A DNA stretch of 14,099 bases from an uncultured Amylibacter sp. (GTDB taxonomy: Bacteria > Pseudomonadota > Alphaproteobacteria > Rhodobacterales > Rhodobacteraceae). The notes beneath the pieces are model-generated. The model did not search any database, was not told the origin of the DNA, and was given only the letters and a program-made list of their open reading frames with translations. Made by a program: the position numbers and the translations under genes. The stretch covers positions 1-14,099 of the forward strand of contig CALLAV010000114.1 in assembly GCA_938001995.1 (NCBI GenBank). The letters are read 5' to 3'. Below, piece after piece: positions 6,457-12,951 of this stretch; the stretch's first letter is position 1, and every line of letters begins with the position of its first letter.

Positions 6457-7110
6457 ATGCCTGAAGTAATTTTTCCTGGACCAGACGGACGTTTAGAAGG
6501 CCGTTATCACCCACAAAAACAAAAAGATGCGCCGATTGCGATCATCTTGCACCCGCACCCGCAGTTTGGCGGCACGATGAACAACAAGGTTGTCTACAAC
6601 CTGCATTATGCCTTTCACAAAATGGGCTTTACCGTATTGCGGTTTAACTTTCGCGGTGTTGGTAAATCCCAAGGCGAATACGATCAGGGCATAGGCGAAT
6701 TGTCTGATGCGGCCTCTGCGCTCGATTATTTGCAGGCCATGAATCCGAACGCAAAGCATTGTTGGGTTGCTGGCTTTAGCTTTGGCGCTTGGATCGGGAT
6801 GCAGCTATTGATGCGCCGCCCAGAAATTTCCGGGTTTATCAGCGTGTCCCCGCCCGCGAACATGTACGACTTTTCGTTCTTGGCGCCTTGCCCCTCTTCT
6901 GGCTTGATTATCAACGGCTCTGGTGACCGTGTGGCGCCACCAACAGACACCGAAGATTTGGTTGAAAAACTGCACGAGCAGAAAGGCATCACCATCACGC
7001 ACCAAGTTTTGGACGGTGCGGGTCACTTCTTTGAGAATGATCATATGGATACGATGATCGGCAATGTTGACGAATATGTTCGTCGGCGTCTGACCGAGAC
7101 GACGCGATAA
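6457..7110 (+). CDS. Small alpha/beta hydrolase divergent from iscR
   Basis: 217-residue cytoplasmic alpha/beta hydrolase. The order of elements is HPHPQFGGTMNN (oxyanion region, 32-43), FNFRGVGKSQGEYD (64-77), nucleophile Ser108 in GFSFG (106-110), acid Asp157 (NGSGDRVAPP), and His190 (GAGHFFEND). It therefore looks catalytically complete. The substrate is unknown; the fold resembles small serine esterases or dienelactone-hydrolase relatives. Start: ATG at 6457 (MPEVIFPGPDGRLEGRY) matches the usual start of this family in Rhodobacteraceae; an in-frame TTG at 6421 is less likely. The ribosome site is weak: GGAG at 6440-6443 lies 13 bases away. It is divergent from iscR and shares its operator region, so iron control is possible but unproven. 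Confidence 0.9.
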   Translation: MPEVIFPGPDGRLEGRYHPQKQKDAPIAIILHPHPQFGGTMNNKVVYNLHYAFHKMGFTVLRFNFRGVGKSQGEYDQGIGELSDAASALDYLQAMNPNAKHCWVAGFSFGAWIGMQLLMRRPEISGFISVSPPANMYDFSFLAPCPSSGLIINGSGDRVAPPTDTEDLVEKLHEQKGITITHQVLDGAGHFFENDHMDTMIGNVDEYVRRRLTETTR

Positions 7111-7126
7111 ACGATCCGTCGTTTTT
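7109..7126 (+). terminator. Weak hairpin terminator after the hydrolase gene
   Basis: AAACGA and TCGTTT form a 6-base stem around a TCCG tetraloop, beginning in the stop codon of the hydrolase and ending in a short T-run (TTTTT within 7122-7126). The stem is short and only half GC, so termination would be modest. It lies between converging genes (hydrolase and anmK), where a terminator is expected. Confidence 0.45.
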
Positions 7127-7149
7127 CGAGTATTTTTGCAGAGAAGAAC

Positions 7150-8250
7150 CTACGGGGTGGCGATTTGGCCGCCCCTTTTTGGTTCTGGAACGCCTGTTGT
7201 TGTAGAGGCGCTGATGGGGAGGCCGCGCAGCGTTCGAACAGCGAGGAAGGCGAAGGCTTGTGCCTCTAGCATGTCGCCGTCGAGGCCGATGTCTTCGATT
7301 GGGGCGACAGTTCCTGTGAGGCGGTTTTGAAGTTCTACCATCAGGGTCGGGTTTAGAGCACCACCGCCGCAGATGAACCAGTTTTTAGGTTGGTTTGGAA
7401 AATGGGATTGGTTGGCGGCGACGCAGGCGGCTGGCAAGGCGGTGAGTGTCGCCGCAGCATCCGCGTTTGAAAGGTCTTCGACCCATGTCAGTGCATCGTG
7501 GAAATCGTGACGATCCAAGGACTTGGGTGGAACTTGCGCGAAAAACGGGCGCTGGAACACACGGGTAAGGATGGCTTCATCGGCTGTTCCTTTAGCTGCA
7601 AGCGCACCGTTTTCATCGAAGGGTTTGTTAAGGCGCGATTGCATCAGATCATTCAGCGGCGCATTTGCAGGCCCTGTGTCAAAGGCAAGGAGTGCGCCGC
7701 TTGTTTGGGGTGTCGGTTTGCTGGGGTCGATCAGGGTGACGTTGCCAACACCGCCAAGATTTAAGAAGGCTGTGGGTTCCGTTAAACCAGCCCATTTTGC
7801 GCAGGCGAAATGGAAGAACGGGGCGAGTGGCGCGCCCTGCCCGCCTGCGCGCATGTCGTTTGTGCGAAAGTCCCAAGCCGTTTTGATGCCTGTGCGCGCC
7901 GCGAGGTCTGGGCCGTCACCAAGTTGAAAGGTTCGCGCCTTGTCTGGATCGTGGTTAAGGGTTTGACCGTGAAAGCTGATAAGGTCGATGTCTTCAAACT
8001 CGCCAATGATGTCGGCGTGGGCGTCTTGGATCACCTTGAGCGCGGCGTTCAGGATTTCGGCATCATCGTCGGGCCAAAGGCCTTGAGCCGCGGTGAGGGT
8101 TTCAACCTCGGATGCAGTAAACGGGCGAAAGGCGCTTTCGCCGAACTCTTGGATATCTACACCGTCTGTCACCAGAACGGCGGCATCCACACCATCCATC
8201 GAGGTGCCAGACATGAGGCCCAGAGCACGGATCGGGGTAAAATCTGCCAA
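7150..8250 (-). CDS. anmK: AnmK, anhydro-N-acetylmuramic acid kinase (TTG start)
   Basis: 366-residue kinase of the ASKHA fold that hydrolyses and phosphorylates 1,6-anhydro-MurNAc, released by peptidoglycan turnover, to MurNAc-6-phosphate in the cytoplasm. Motifs: GLMSGTSMDGVDAAV (11-25, nucleotide-binding loop), HGQT (94-97), DFRTNDMRAGGQGAPLAP (127-144), NLGGVGN (164-170), catalytic-base region AFDTGPANAP with Asp191, and GGGALNP near the C-terminus. Length fits the family (about 370). The start is TTG at 8250 (reads MADFTPIRALG): AAAGGA (8258-8263) is seven bases upstream, and the only nearby ATG falls inside the nucleotide-binding loop. No other recycling genes are adjacent; it is divergent from tyrS with a 69-base gap. 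Confidence 0.95.
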   Translation of the reverse strand: MADFTPIRALGLMSGTSMDGVDAAVLVTDGVDIQEFGESAFRPFTASEVETLTAAQGLWPDDDAEILNAALKVIQDAHADIIGEFEDIDLISFHGQTLNHDPDKARTFQLGDGPDLAARTGIKTAWDFRTNDMRAGGQGAPLAPFFHFACAKWAGLTEPTAFLNLGGVGNVTLIDPSKPTPQTSGALLAFDTGPANAPLNDLMQSRLNKPFDENGALAAKGTADEAILTRVFQRPFFAQVPPKSLDRHDFHDALTWVEDLSNADAAATLTALPAACVAANQSHFPNQPKNWFICGGGALNPTLMVELQNRLTGTVAPIEDIGLDGDMLEAQAFAFLAVRTLRGLPISASTTTGVPEPKRGGQIATP

Positions 8251-8257
8251 TGGTCTT

Positions 8258-8263
8258 TCCTTT
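8258..8263 (-). promoter_or_regulatory. Ribosome binding site fixing the anmK TTG start
   Basis: The minus strand reads AAAGGA seven bases before TTG at 8250. No ATG or GTG in the anmK frame is similarly placed, so this site is the main reason for accepting the TTG start. Confidence 0.7.
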
Positions 8264-8275
8264 CGACGTGCACCC

Positions 8276-8304
8276 GTTATACGTAGCGCCCTGTAACCTA
8301 ACAA
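8276..8304 (-). promoter_or_regulatory. anmK promoter
   Basis: On the minus strand TTGTTA (8299-8304) and TATAAC (8276-8281) are 17 bases apart, matching the sigma-70 consensus at four and five of six positions. The start of transcription would be near 8269, giving a leader of about 20 bases that still includes the ribosome site. It lies within the divergent gap shared with tyrS; I see no equally good promoter for tyrS there. Confidence 0.55.
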
Positions 8305-8319
8305 AGAAAGACAAAACCG

Positions 8320-9570
8320 ATGACTTACAAGCCCAAATCAGAGTTTCTGCACGTGATGCAGAGCCGGGGCTTCTTGCAGGACTGTACTGACCTGGAGGGG
8401 CTCGATGATCGCCTACTCGAAGGCGTCCTACCTGCATATATCGGCTTTGATGCGACGGCGGACAGCTTGCATGTGGGATCGCTGATCCAGATCATGATGC
8501 TGCGCTGGTTGCAAAAGACGGGGCATAAACCTGTGACCCTAATGGGCGGTGGGACGACCAAGATCGGCGATCCCTCCGGCAAGGATGAAAGCCGTCAGAT
8601 GATGACTCCTGAACGGATCAATGAAAACGTAGGTGGCATTTTCAAGGTGTTTGAAAAGTACCTCGATTTTGGTGATGGGGCCACGGATGCGGTGCAGCCA
8701 AACAATGCAGAATGGCTCGATAAGCTGAATTACATCGAGTTTTTGCGCGATATCGGGCCGCATTTCACCATCAACCGCATGTTGACGTTTGACAGTGTAA
8801 AAACGCGTTTGGATCGTGAACAACCGCTGACATTCCTTGAGTTCAACTACATGCTGTTGCAGTCCTATGACTTTATGGAGCTGAACAAACGCTACGGGGT
8901 TGGCCTGCAAATGGGTGGTTCCGATCAGTGGGGCAACATCGTGAACGGTGTGGACCTGACGCGGCGGATTTCGCAAACACAGGTGTTTGGCTTGACCACA
9001 CCGTTGCTGACCAAGGCGGATGGGTCCAAAATGGGCAAATCGGCTGCTGGGGCAATTTGGCTCAATGAGGACAAGCTGAGTTCTTATGAGTTCTGGCAGT
9101 TCTGGCGCAACACGCTGGATGCAGATGTGGGCAAATTCTTGCGCCTTTTCACCGAGATTGATCTGAATGAATGCGAACGCCTTGGTGCGCTGGAAGGATC
9201 CGAGATCAACGAGGCGAAAGCCATTCTTGCCAACGCAGTCACGACGCTTGCCCATGGATCAGAAGCTGCGAATGCAGCTGAAGCCACGGCGAAGGAAGTT
9301 TTCGAAAAAGGTGGCGTTGGGGAAGATTTGCCAACGATCTCCTTTGATGCGGCGGACATTGGCGATGGGATTTCCATCGTCCAGTTGTTCGTCAAATCGG
9401 GTCTGTCTGGGTCTGGAAAAGACGCAAAACGTTTGATCGCGGATGGTGGGGCCAAGCTGGATGATGTGGCGGTGACGGATGCTGGGACCATGGTCACTGC
9501 GGATCAATTGCGCGGTGCAGTCAAGCTGTCAGCAGGCAAAAAGCGCCACGCACTCGCGAAGATCACCTAA
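8320..9570 (+). CDS. tyrS: TyrS, tyrosyl-tRNA synthetase
   Basis: 416-residue class-I aminoacyl-tRNA synthetase that charges tRNA-Tyr. The HIGH motif appears as HVGS (51-54) after [11 protein letters not shown], and KMSKS appears as KMGKS (237-241). The tyrosine pocket shows QSYDF (181-185) and GGSDQWGN (199-206). The last 70 or so residues ([26 protein letters not shown]) form an S4 RNA-binding domain. The ATG at 8320 gives the usual start; the ribosome site is only a purine-rich AAAGAAAGA about seven bases upstream. Length is normal for the bacterial enzyme. It stands alone on the plus strand, followed by a strong terminator, and is probably a single-gene unit. No T-box leader is visible in the short upstream gap. 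Confidence 0.98.
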   Translation: MTYKPKSEFLHVMQSRGFLQDCTDLEGLDDRLLEGVLPAYIGFDATADSLHVGSLIQIMMLRWLQKTGHKPVTLMGGGTTKIGDPSGKDESRQMMTPERINENVGGIFKVFEKYLDFGDGATDAVQPNNAEWLDKLNYIEFLRDIGPHFTINRMLTFDSVKTRLDREQPLTFLEFNYMLLQSYDFMELNKRYGVGLQMGGSDQWGNIVNGVDLTRRISQTQVFGLTTPLLTKADGSKMGKSAAGAIWLNEDKLSSYEFWQFWRNTLDADVGKFLRLFTEIDLNECERLGALEGSEINEAKAILANAVTTLAHGSEAANAAEATAKEVFEKGGVGEDLPTISFDAADIGDGISIVQLFVKSGLSGSGKDAKRLIADGGAKLDDVAVTDAGTMVTADQLRGAVKLSAGKKRHALAKIT

Positions 9571-9573
9571 CAA

Positions 9574-9601
9574 AAAACGCCCGCGTTTCAGCGGGCGTTT
9601 T
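9574..9601. terminator. Strong bidirectional hairpin terminator between tyrS and the cyclophilin operon
   Basis: AAAACGCCCGC and GCGGGCGTTTT form a perfect 11-base inverted repeat with a 6-base loop (GTTTCA), three bases after the tyrS stop. On the plus strand the hairpin ends in TTTT; on the minus strand the complementary A-run gives six T residues. It can therefore terminate both tyrS and the converging coaD-ppi transcript. Confidence 0.9.
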
Positions 9602-9610
9602 CAAAGTTCG

Positions 9611-9637
9611 AAAGGCGTGGGGTACCCTTGCGCCTTT
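9611..9637. repeat. Second hairpin in the convergent gap
   Basis: AAAGGCG and CGCCTTT form a perfect 7-base stem. In plus-strand RNA it extends inward by G-U and G-C pairs to a 3-base loop at the GGTACC centre; on the minus strand the inner pairs become mismatches. It lies immediately after the exported cyclophilin stop. It may assist termination or protect the tyrS mRNA 3' end. Confidence 0.45.
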
Positions 9638-9639
9638 TG

Positions 9640-10218
9640 TTATTCCATGTCTGATTTGACTTGAACTGATTTCATGTAATCAGGATCAGCAACCGCGCCA
9701 TTGGCGTTTTCGTCACCTTTTTTGATTGCGTTAACAACGTCTTGGCCTGCAGAAACACGCCCCACGACTGTATATTGGCCGTTCAAAAACGCCCCTTCCG
9801 CAAACATGATGAAAAACTGCGAGTTTGCAGAATTTGGCTGCGCAGATCGCGCCATGCCAACAACACCAGCATCATAGTTGATGTCTGAAAACTCGGCCGG
9901 CAGATCGGGCAGCGCAGACGCTCCTGTTCCCGCATACCGCAGGTTAAAGCCTTCGCGTTTGCCGTGCTCCACGTCGCCCGTTTGCGCCATAAAACCGGGG
10001 ATCACACGGTGAAACACCACATCGTCATACAGACCTTCGCGCGCCAAACGTTTCAGACGTTCTGCATGTTGGGGGGCAACCTCTGGCAGCAATTCAATCT
10101 CGATCGTGCCAGATGTAGACCCTGCAACCTCGATCACCAGAGTGTTGTCAGCGTCGGCTGCAAACACTGGCGCTGCTGCAATGGCCGCAACGGCGATAAG
10201 GGATTTGAAGAACCGCAT
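9640..10218 (-). CDS. Exported cyclophilin-type peptidyl-prolyl isomerase
   Basis: 192-residue cyclophilin with a signal peptide: basic start MRFFK, hydrophobic core to about residue 19, and a likely signal peptidase I site after VFA (20/21). It should therefore act in the periplasm, catalysing cis-trans isomerisation of Xaa-Pro bonds during protein folding. The active-site segment FHRVIPGFMAQTGD (69-82) includes catalytic Arg71, and NSANSQFFIMF (129-139) and FLNGQYTVVGRV (144-155) follow as expected. There is no lipobox cysteine. Its ATG shares one base with the stop of the upstream cyclophilin gene (TAATG), indicating coupled translation. The two proteins are clearly related along their length, so tandem duplication followed by export of one copy is likely. 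Confidence 0.93.
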   Translation of the reverse strand: MRFFKSLIAVAAIAAAPVFAADADNTLVIEVAGSTSGTIEIELLPEVAPQHAERLKRLAREGLYDDVVFHRVIPGFMAQTGDVEHGKREGFNLRYAGTGASALPDLPAEFSDINYDAGVVGMARSAQPNSANSQFFIMFAEGAFLNGQYTVVGRVSAGQDVVNAIKKGDENANGAVADPDYMKSVQVKSDME

Positions 10219-10727
10219 TAGGCGTCTGCCGCCACTTTGACAGAAATCATAGTGTCTGGATCCGCAGGGGGTTCGCCCCTTGTGATCGCGTCGACATGTT
10301 CCATGCCCTCGATGACTTGGCCGTAAACGGTGTATTGTCCGTTCAGGAAATCATTGTCCTTGAAGTTGATAAAGAACTGAGAGTTTGCAGAGTTTGGATC
10401 TTGGGAGCGCGCCGCACCGATGGAGCCGCGTGCGTGTGGGATTTTGGAAAACTCGGCTGGGACATTGCCCATATCTGAGCCGCCTGTGCCTGCCATGCGA
10501 ATGTTGAAATTGTCGCCGTCTTTATTGCCGTTGGCCACGTCGCCTGTTTGCGCCATGAAGCCGTCGATCACGCGGTGGAACACGACGCCGTCGTATTTGC
10601 CAGCACGCGCCAGTTCTTTCATGCGTTCCACATGTTTTGGGGCCACATCTGGAAGCAGGTCGATTTTAACGTCGCCGCCTTTGAGTGTGATAATGATACC
10701 GTTTTCTGGGTCTTTAAAATCTGCCAA
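10218..10727 (-). CDS. ppiB: Cytoplasmic cyclophilin-type peptidyl-prolyl isomerase (TTG start)
   Basis: 169-residue cyclophilin with no signal peptide, so cytoplasmic. It carries FHRVIDGFMAQTGD (50-63) with catalytic Arg52, the NSANSQFFINF core (112-122) and FLNGQYTVYGQVIEGM (127-142). The start is TTG at 10727 (reads MADFKDPENG): a full AGGAGG lies five bases upstream, and the resulting N-terminus matches the family, whereas the longer frame to 10856 adds a non-homologous extension across the promoter region. It lies downstream of coaD and overlaps the exported paralogue by one base. The symbol ppiB is used in the general sense of a cytoplasmic cyclophilin. Confidence 0.93.
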   Translation of the reverse strand: MADFKDPENGIIITLKGGDVKIDLLPDVAPKHVERMKELARAGKYDGVVFHRVIDGFMAQTGDVANGNKDGDNFNIRMAGTGGSDMGNVPAEFSKIPHARGSIGAARSQDPNSANSQFFINFKDNDFLNGQYTVYGQVIEGMEHVDAITRGEPPADPDTMISVKVAADA

Positions 10728-10732
10728 TTTGG

Positions 10733-10738
10733 CCTCCT
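10733..10738 (-). promoter_or_regulatory. Perfect Shine-Dalgarno fixing the ppiB TTG start
   Basis: The minus strand reads AGGAGG five bases before the TTG at 10727. A full-consensus site at ideal spacing probably offsets the weak TTG codon and decides the start. Confidence 0.8.
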
Positions 10739-10801
10739 GTACTTCGATTTTTGGCACACTAGTAGATGCGCAAAAAAAGGGAAAGTGCGGTTTCGTCGCG
10801 G

Positions 10802-10843
10802 GTCGCGTGAATACGCGCATTATAGCCGTGTGAATAGGCGCAT
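10802..10843. repeat. Pair of direct repeats flanking a -10 box upstream of ppiB
   Basis: CGCGTGAATACGCGCA (10804-10819) and CGTGTGAATAGGCGCA (10827-10842) agree at 14 of 16 positions with a period of 23 bases. Single matching bases just outside widen the pair slightly. They straddle the TATAAT element in the coaD-ppiB gap. The repeats are seen directly; a role as regulator sites is inference. Confidence 0.5.
10819..10824 (-). promoter_or_regulatory. Consensus -10 element (TATAAT) of a probable ppiB promoter
   Basis: The minus strand reads TATAAT, a perfect -10, in the 136-base gap between coaD and ppiB. The -35 is poor (CTACCA at 18 bases is the best I find), which would fit an activator-dependent promoter or a chance match. 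Transcription would start near 10812, leaving a leader of about 85 bases that includes a run of seven T residues. Confidence 0.45.
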
Positions 10844-10863
10844 GGTAGCGGTGCAAATGCCCG

Positions 10864-11358
10864 TTATTTGGCGTATTTGGCTTTCAGTGCGGTTGCGACA
10901 TCAGCGGGAACGAATTTGGAAATATCCCCATCAAGGCGACAGATTTCCTTGACCAATTTCGATGCAATCGACTGGTATTCTGCGTCTGCCATAAGGAACA
11001 CGGTTTCAATTTCGTCATTCATGGCGCGGTTCATGCCAACCATTTGATATTCGTATTCGAAATCGGCCACAGCGCGCAGGCCGCGAATGATCACGGTCGC
11101 GTTCACGTCTTGGGCACACTGGATCAAAAGGTTTTCGAACGGATGTACAACAACTTCGACACCCAAGTCCTTGGCAATGCCGCCACAGGTGCGTTGCACC
11201 ATGTCGACGCGCTCTTCCAGTGTGAACATCGGCCCCTTGTCGCGGTTAATGGCAACGCCGATAACCAATCGATCCACAAGCGAACAGGCCCGACGGAAAA
11301 TATCGAGATGCCCATTGGTGACGGGATCAAAGGTTCCAGGGTACAGACCAGTGCGCAT
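10864..11358 (-). CDS. coaD: CoaD, phosphopantetheine adenylyltransferase
   Basis: 164-residue nucleotidyltransferase that adenylates 4'-phosphopantetheine to dephospho-CoA, the penultimate step of coenzyme A synthesis, in the cytoplasm. The N-terminal YPGTFDPVTNGHLDI (6-20) contains the TNGH form of the T/HxGH nucleotide-binding motif. IRGLRAVADFEYEYQM (91-106) binds the pantetheine substrate, and SIASKLVKEI (130-139) corresponds to the ISSTLVKE motif. Length is exactly typical. The ATG at 11358 has GAGG seven bases upstream. It is followed by ppiB and the exported cyclophilin on the same strand, an arrangement I recall from other Rhodobacteraceae. In the 92 bases upstream I find no convincing promoter. 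Confidence 0.97.
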   Translation of the reverse strand: MRTGLYPGTFDPVTNGHLDIFRRACSLVDRLVIGVAINRDKGPMFTLEERVDMVQRTCGGIAKDLGVEVVVHPFENLLIQCAQDVNATVIIRGLRAVADFEYEYQMVGMNRAMNDEIETVFLMADAEYQSIASKLVKEICRLDGDISKFVPADVATALKAKYAK

Positions 11359-11450
11359 TTTGGGCCTCAGAATTAGTTAACGAGAGATGGATGGGCTGGC
11401 TCACACTGAAATGCAAGGATAAATCGGACAGAGGCAAACGCGACGCGCCG

Positions 11451-11885
11451 TCAGTGGCCCATAATCATGCTTTGCAGGGCGTCTTTTTCTGTGCTGATTT
11501 CAGACAAACGTGCGCTGACGATATCGCCGATGGACACGATGCCGATCATTTCTGCGCCATTCATCACAGGCATGTGGCGAAATCGTTTTGCGGTCATTTG
11601 TGCCAATACGCTTTCGGCGGTTTGGTCCGCTGTGGTGGTGATAATATTCGAAGTCATCAGGTCGCTGACCTTATCAGACATGCACCCCGCACCCCGTTTG
11701 CCCAACTCGCGCACGATATCGCGTTCGGACAAAATGCCCGCCACATCAGTTCCTGTATTTGACACGACCAAGGCCCCGATTCCTTTTGAGGACAAGACAT
11801 TGGCAGCATCGCCGACAGAGCTGTCAGGTGTCACCGTAGCAATCGGTCCAGAGGATTTCCCTTGTAGGATTTGTTTAATGAGCAT
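11451..11885 (-). CDS. Two-CBS-domain protein
   Basis: 144-residue stand-alone protein made of a tandem CBS pair (Bateman module): CBS1 at about 10-62 with GILSERDIVREL (50-61), CBS2 at about 76-130 with RFRHMPVMNG (101-110) and GIVSIGDIVSARL (115-127), then a C-terminal helix ending MIMGH. Such modules sense adenosine nucleotides or similar ligands; ligand and partner here are unknown. Start is ATG at 11885 because GAGGAGGT lies just upstream at good spacing; an in-frame TTG at 11891 would sit on top of that site. The family is common in Rhodobacteraceae. It follows the LysR-type gene on the same strand with a 57-base gap that contains its own promoter candidate. Confidence 0.9.
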   Translation of the reverse strand: MLIKQILQGKSSGPIATVTPDSSVGDAANVLSSKGIGALVVSNTGTDVAGILSERDIVRELGKRGAGCMSDKVSDLMTSNIITTTADQTAESVLAQMTAKRFRHMPVMNGAEMIGIVSIGDIVSARLSEISTEKDALQSMIMGH

Positions 11886-11917
11886 TCTCAACCTCCTCGT
11901 GTGTGTTTTCTACTTTC

Positions 11918-11946
11918 ATCGTGCCTAGGGTGCGACAGGCTGTCAA
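11918..11946 (-). promoter_or_regulatory. Promoter candidate for the CBS-domain gene, embedded in the lysR stop
   Basis: The minus strand has a perfect TTGACA (11941-11946) that includes the TGA stop of the LysR-type gene, then a 17-base spacer and CACGAT (11918-11923, three of six). A perfect 5+1+5 inverted repeat, GACAG-G-CTGTC on the plus strand (11934-11944), overlaps the -35. The strong -35 and short distance to the CBS gene suggest independent transcription. Confidence 0.45.
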
Positions 11947-12848
11947 GCGGCTGCCTCAAGACGCTTAATCTCAATCCGCAATTTGCCGACGAGCTGTTCG
12001 GCAACCCGATTGAGCCGCTCGACTTTGCGATCATCGTGGTGACGCACCAAATAAAACGCACGTTTGAGCGATACCTCTTTCATCAGAATGCGTTGCAGGT
12101 CTGGGAAAGTGGGGATGGCAAAGTCATGCACGATACAAACCCCTGCCCCGCGCCGTGCCCAGTTCAACTGCACCGAAAAGCTGTTTGATGTCAGCGGTGC
12201 GCGGATTTTCTCGCCCAACTCGCCCATGTAATCCAACTCGTCGTCAAAGATCAGATCGTTGATGTATCCAATCAGGCGGTGGTTTTTGAGGTCATTGATG
12301 CTGGTGATTTCAGGATGCGCCGCAAGATAGGTCCGCGTTGCCGCCAGATGCAGAGTGTAATCCGATATTTTCTGCACCGACAATCGCCCTGCGTTTGGCG
12401 GGGATACCGTGATCGCCATATCTGCCTCTTGTTTTGATAGGTTCAGAACACGCGGCAAAGCCACGATTTGAATGTGGAGCAACGGGTTTTCGTCGCACAT
12501 TTCCGCGCAGACTTGGGGCAGCAGATAATTGGCCGACCCGTCAGGCGCGCCAATCCGAATGGAGCCTGACAATTGATCGGCTTGATCCTGCACCTCGCCT
12601 TGCGCGGAACGCACGGCGCGATTCATGCCCTCGACGTGGTCAAACAAGCGTGTGCCGGCATCCGTCAGTGCGTATCCTTGTGGGGATTTCACGAACAGGC
12701 GAGCATTCATGTCCTCTTCTAACCGCGTGACACGGCGCGACAGGGTTGCGGGATCCATGCGCAAAGTTTTGGCGGCAGCGGTCAGGCTGGCGGCCTCTGC
12801 CACATGGAAAAAGACGCGTAGATCGTCCCAACGGAGGTTTTCGTTCAT
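11943..12848 (-). CDS. LysR-family transcriptional regulator divergent from mmsA
   Basis: 301-residue LysR-type regulator. The N-terminal winged helix-turn-helix (about 8-69) contains VAEAASLTAAAKTLRMDPAT and SRRVTRLEEDMNARLF, followed by a linker helix (about 65-88) and an effector-binding domain (about 92-290, beginning GSIRIGAPDGSANYLLP). The ATG at 12848 (MNENLRWDDLR) has AAGGA six bases upstream; the in-frame TTG at 12863 is less likely. It is transcribed away from mmsA across a 103-base gap holding a LysR-like dyad that overlaps its own ribosome site. It therefore probably regulates mmsA and itself, possibly in response to a branched-chain amino acid or propionate catabolite; the ligand is a guess. 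Confidence 0.92.
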   Translation of the reverse strand: MNENLRWDDLRVFFHVAEAASLTAAAKTLRMDPATLSRRVTRLEEDMNARLFVKSPQGYALTDAGTRLFDHVEGMNRAVRSAQGEVQDQADQLSGSIRIGAPDGSANYLLPQVCAEMCDENPLLHIQIVALPRVLNLSKQEADMAITVSPPNAGRLSVQKISDYTLHLAATRTYLAAHPEITSINDLKNHRLIGYINDLIFDDELDYMGELGEKIRAPLTSNSFSVQLNWARRGAGVCIVHDFAIPTFPDLQRILMKEVSLKRAFYLVRHHDDRKVERLNRVAEQLVGKLRIEIKRLEAAA

Positions 12849-12857
12849 CGGCCTTCC

Positions 12858-12871
12858 TTGCAAAAATGCAA
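12858..12871. promoter_or_regulatory. Dyad TTGCA-AAAA-TGCAA, likely LysR recognition site
   Basis: TTGCA and TGCAA form a perfect inverted repeat around AAAA. The site overlaps the ribosome-site region of the LysR gene, fitting autorepression. It is centred about 64 bases before the start of mmsA transcription expected from the -10 at 12917, where LysR recognition sites usually lie. A second copy of AAAAATGCAA follows at 12904-12913, 42 bases on (four helical turns). Confidence 0.5.
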
Positions 12872-12916
12872 AATGAGTTTGTCTTATTGGCGCTTTTGGG
12901 TGGAAAAATGCAAGGC

Positions 12917-12922
12917 TATAGT
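12917..12922 (+). promoter_or_regulatory. -10 element of the mmsA promoter
   Basis: TATAGT matches the -10 consensus at five of six bases, 29 bases before the mmsA ATG. The -35 position at 17 bases spacing (TTTTGG, 12894-12899) is poor, as in many activator-dependent promoters. The repeat AAAAATGCAA (12904-12913) lies between the two. Confidence 0.5.
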
Positions 12923-12951
12923 GCGTAAGAAATCTAACAGGAGACTTTACG

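Noticed and set aside
7109..7149. Minus-strand terminator for anmK at the same hairpin as the hydrolase
   Set aside because: Read on the minus strand the stem is followed by ATCG rather than a T-run, so it was assigned to the plus strand only.
8539..9255. A 238-codon open frame on the minus strand opposite tyrS
   Set aside because: It lies wholly inside tyrS, shows shadow-like composition and has no ribosome site or recognisable motif.
10740..10800. Run of seven T residues on the minus strand as a coaD terminator
   Set aside because: No stable stem ends next to the T-run; the nearest GC-rich stem is more than a dozen bases away, so intrinsic termination is unlikely.
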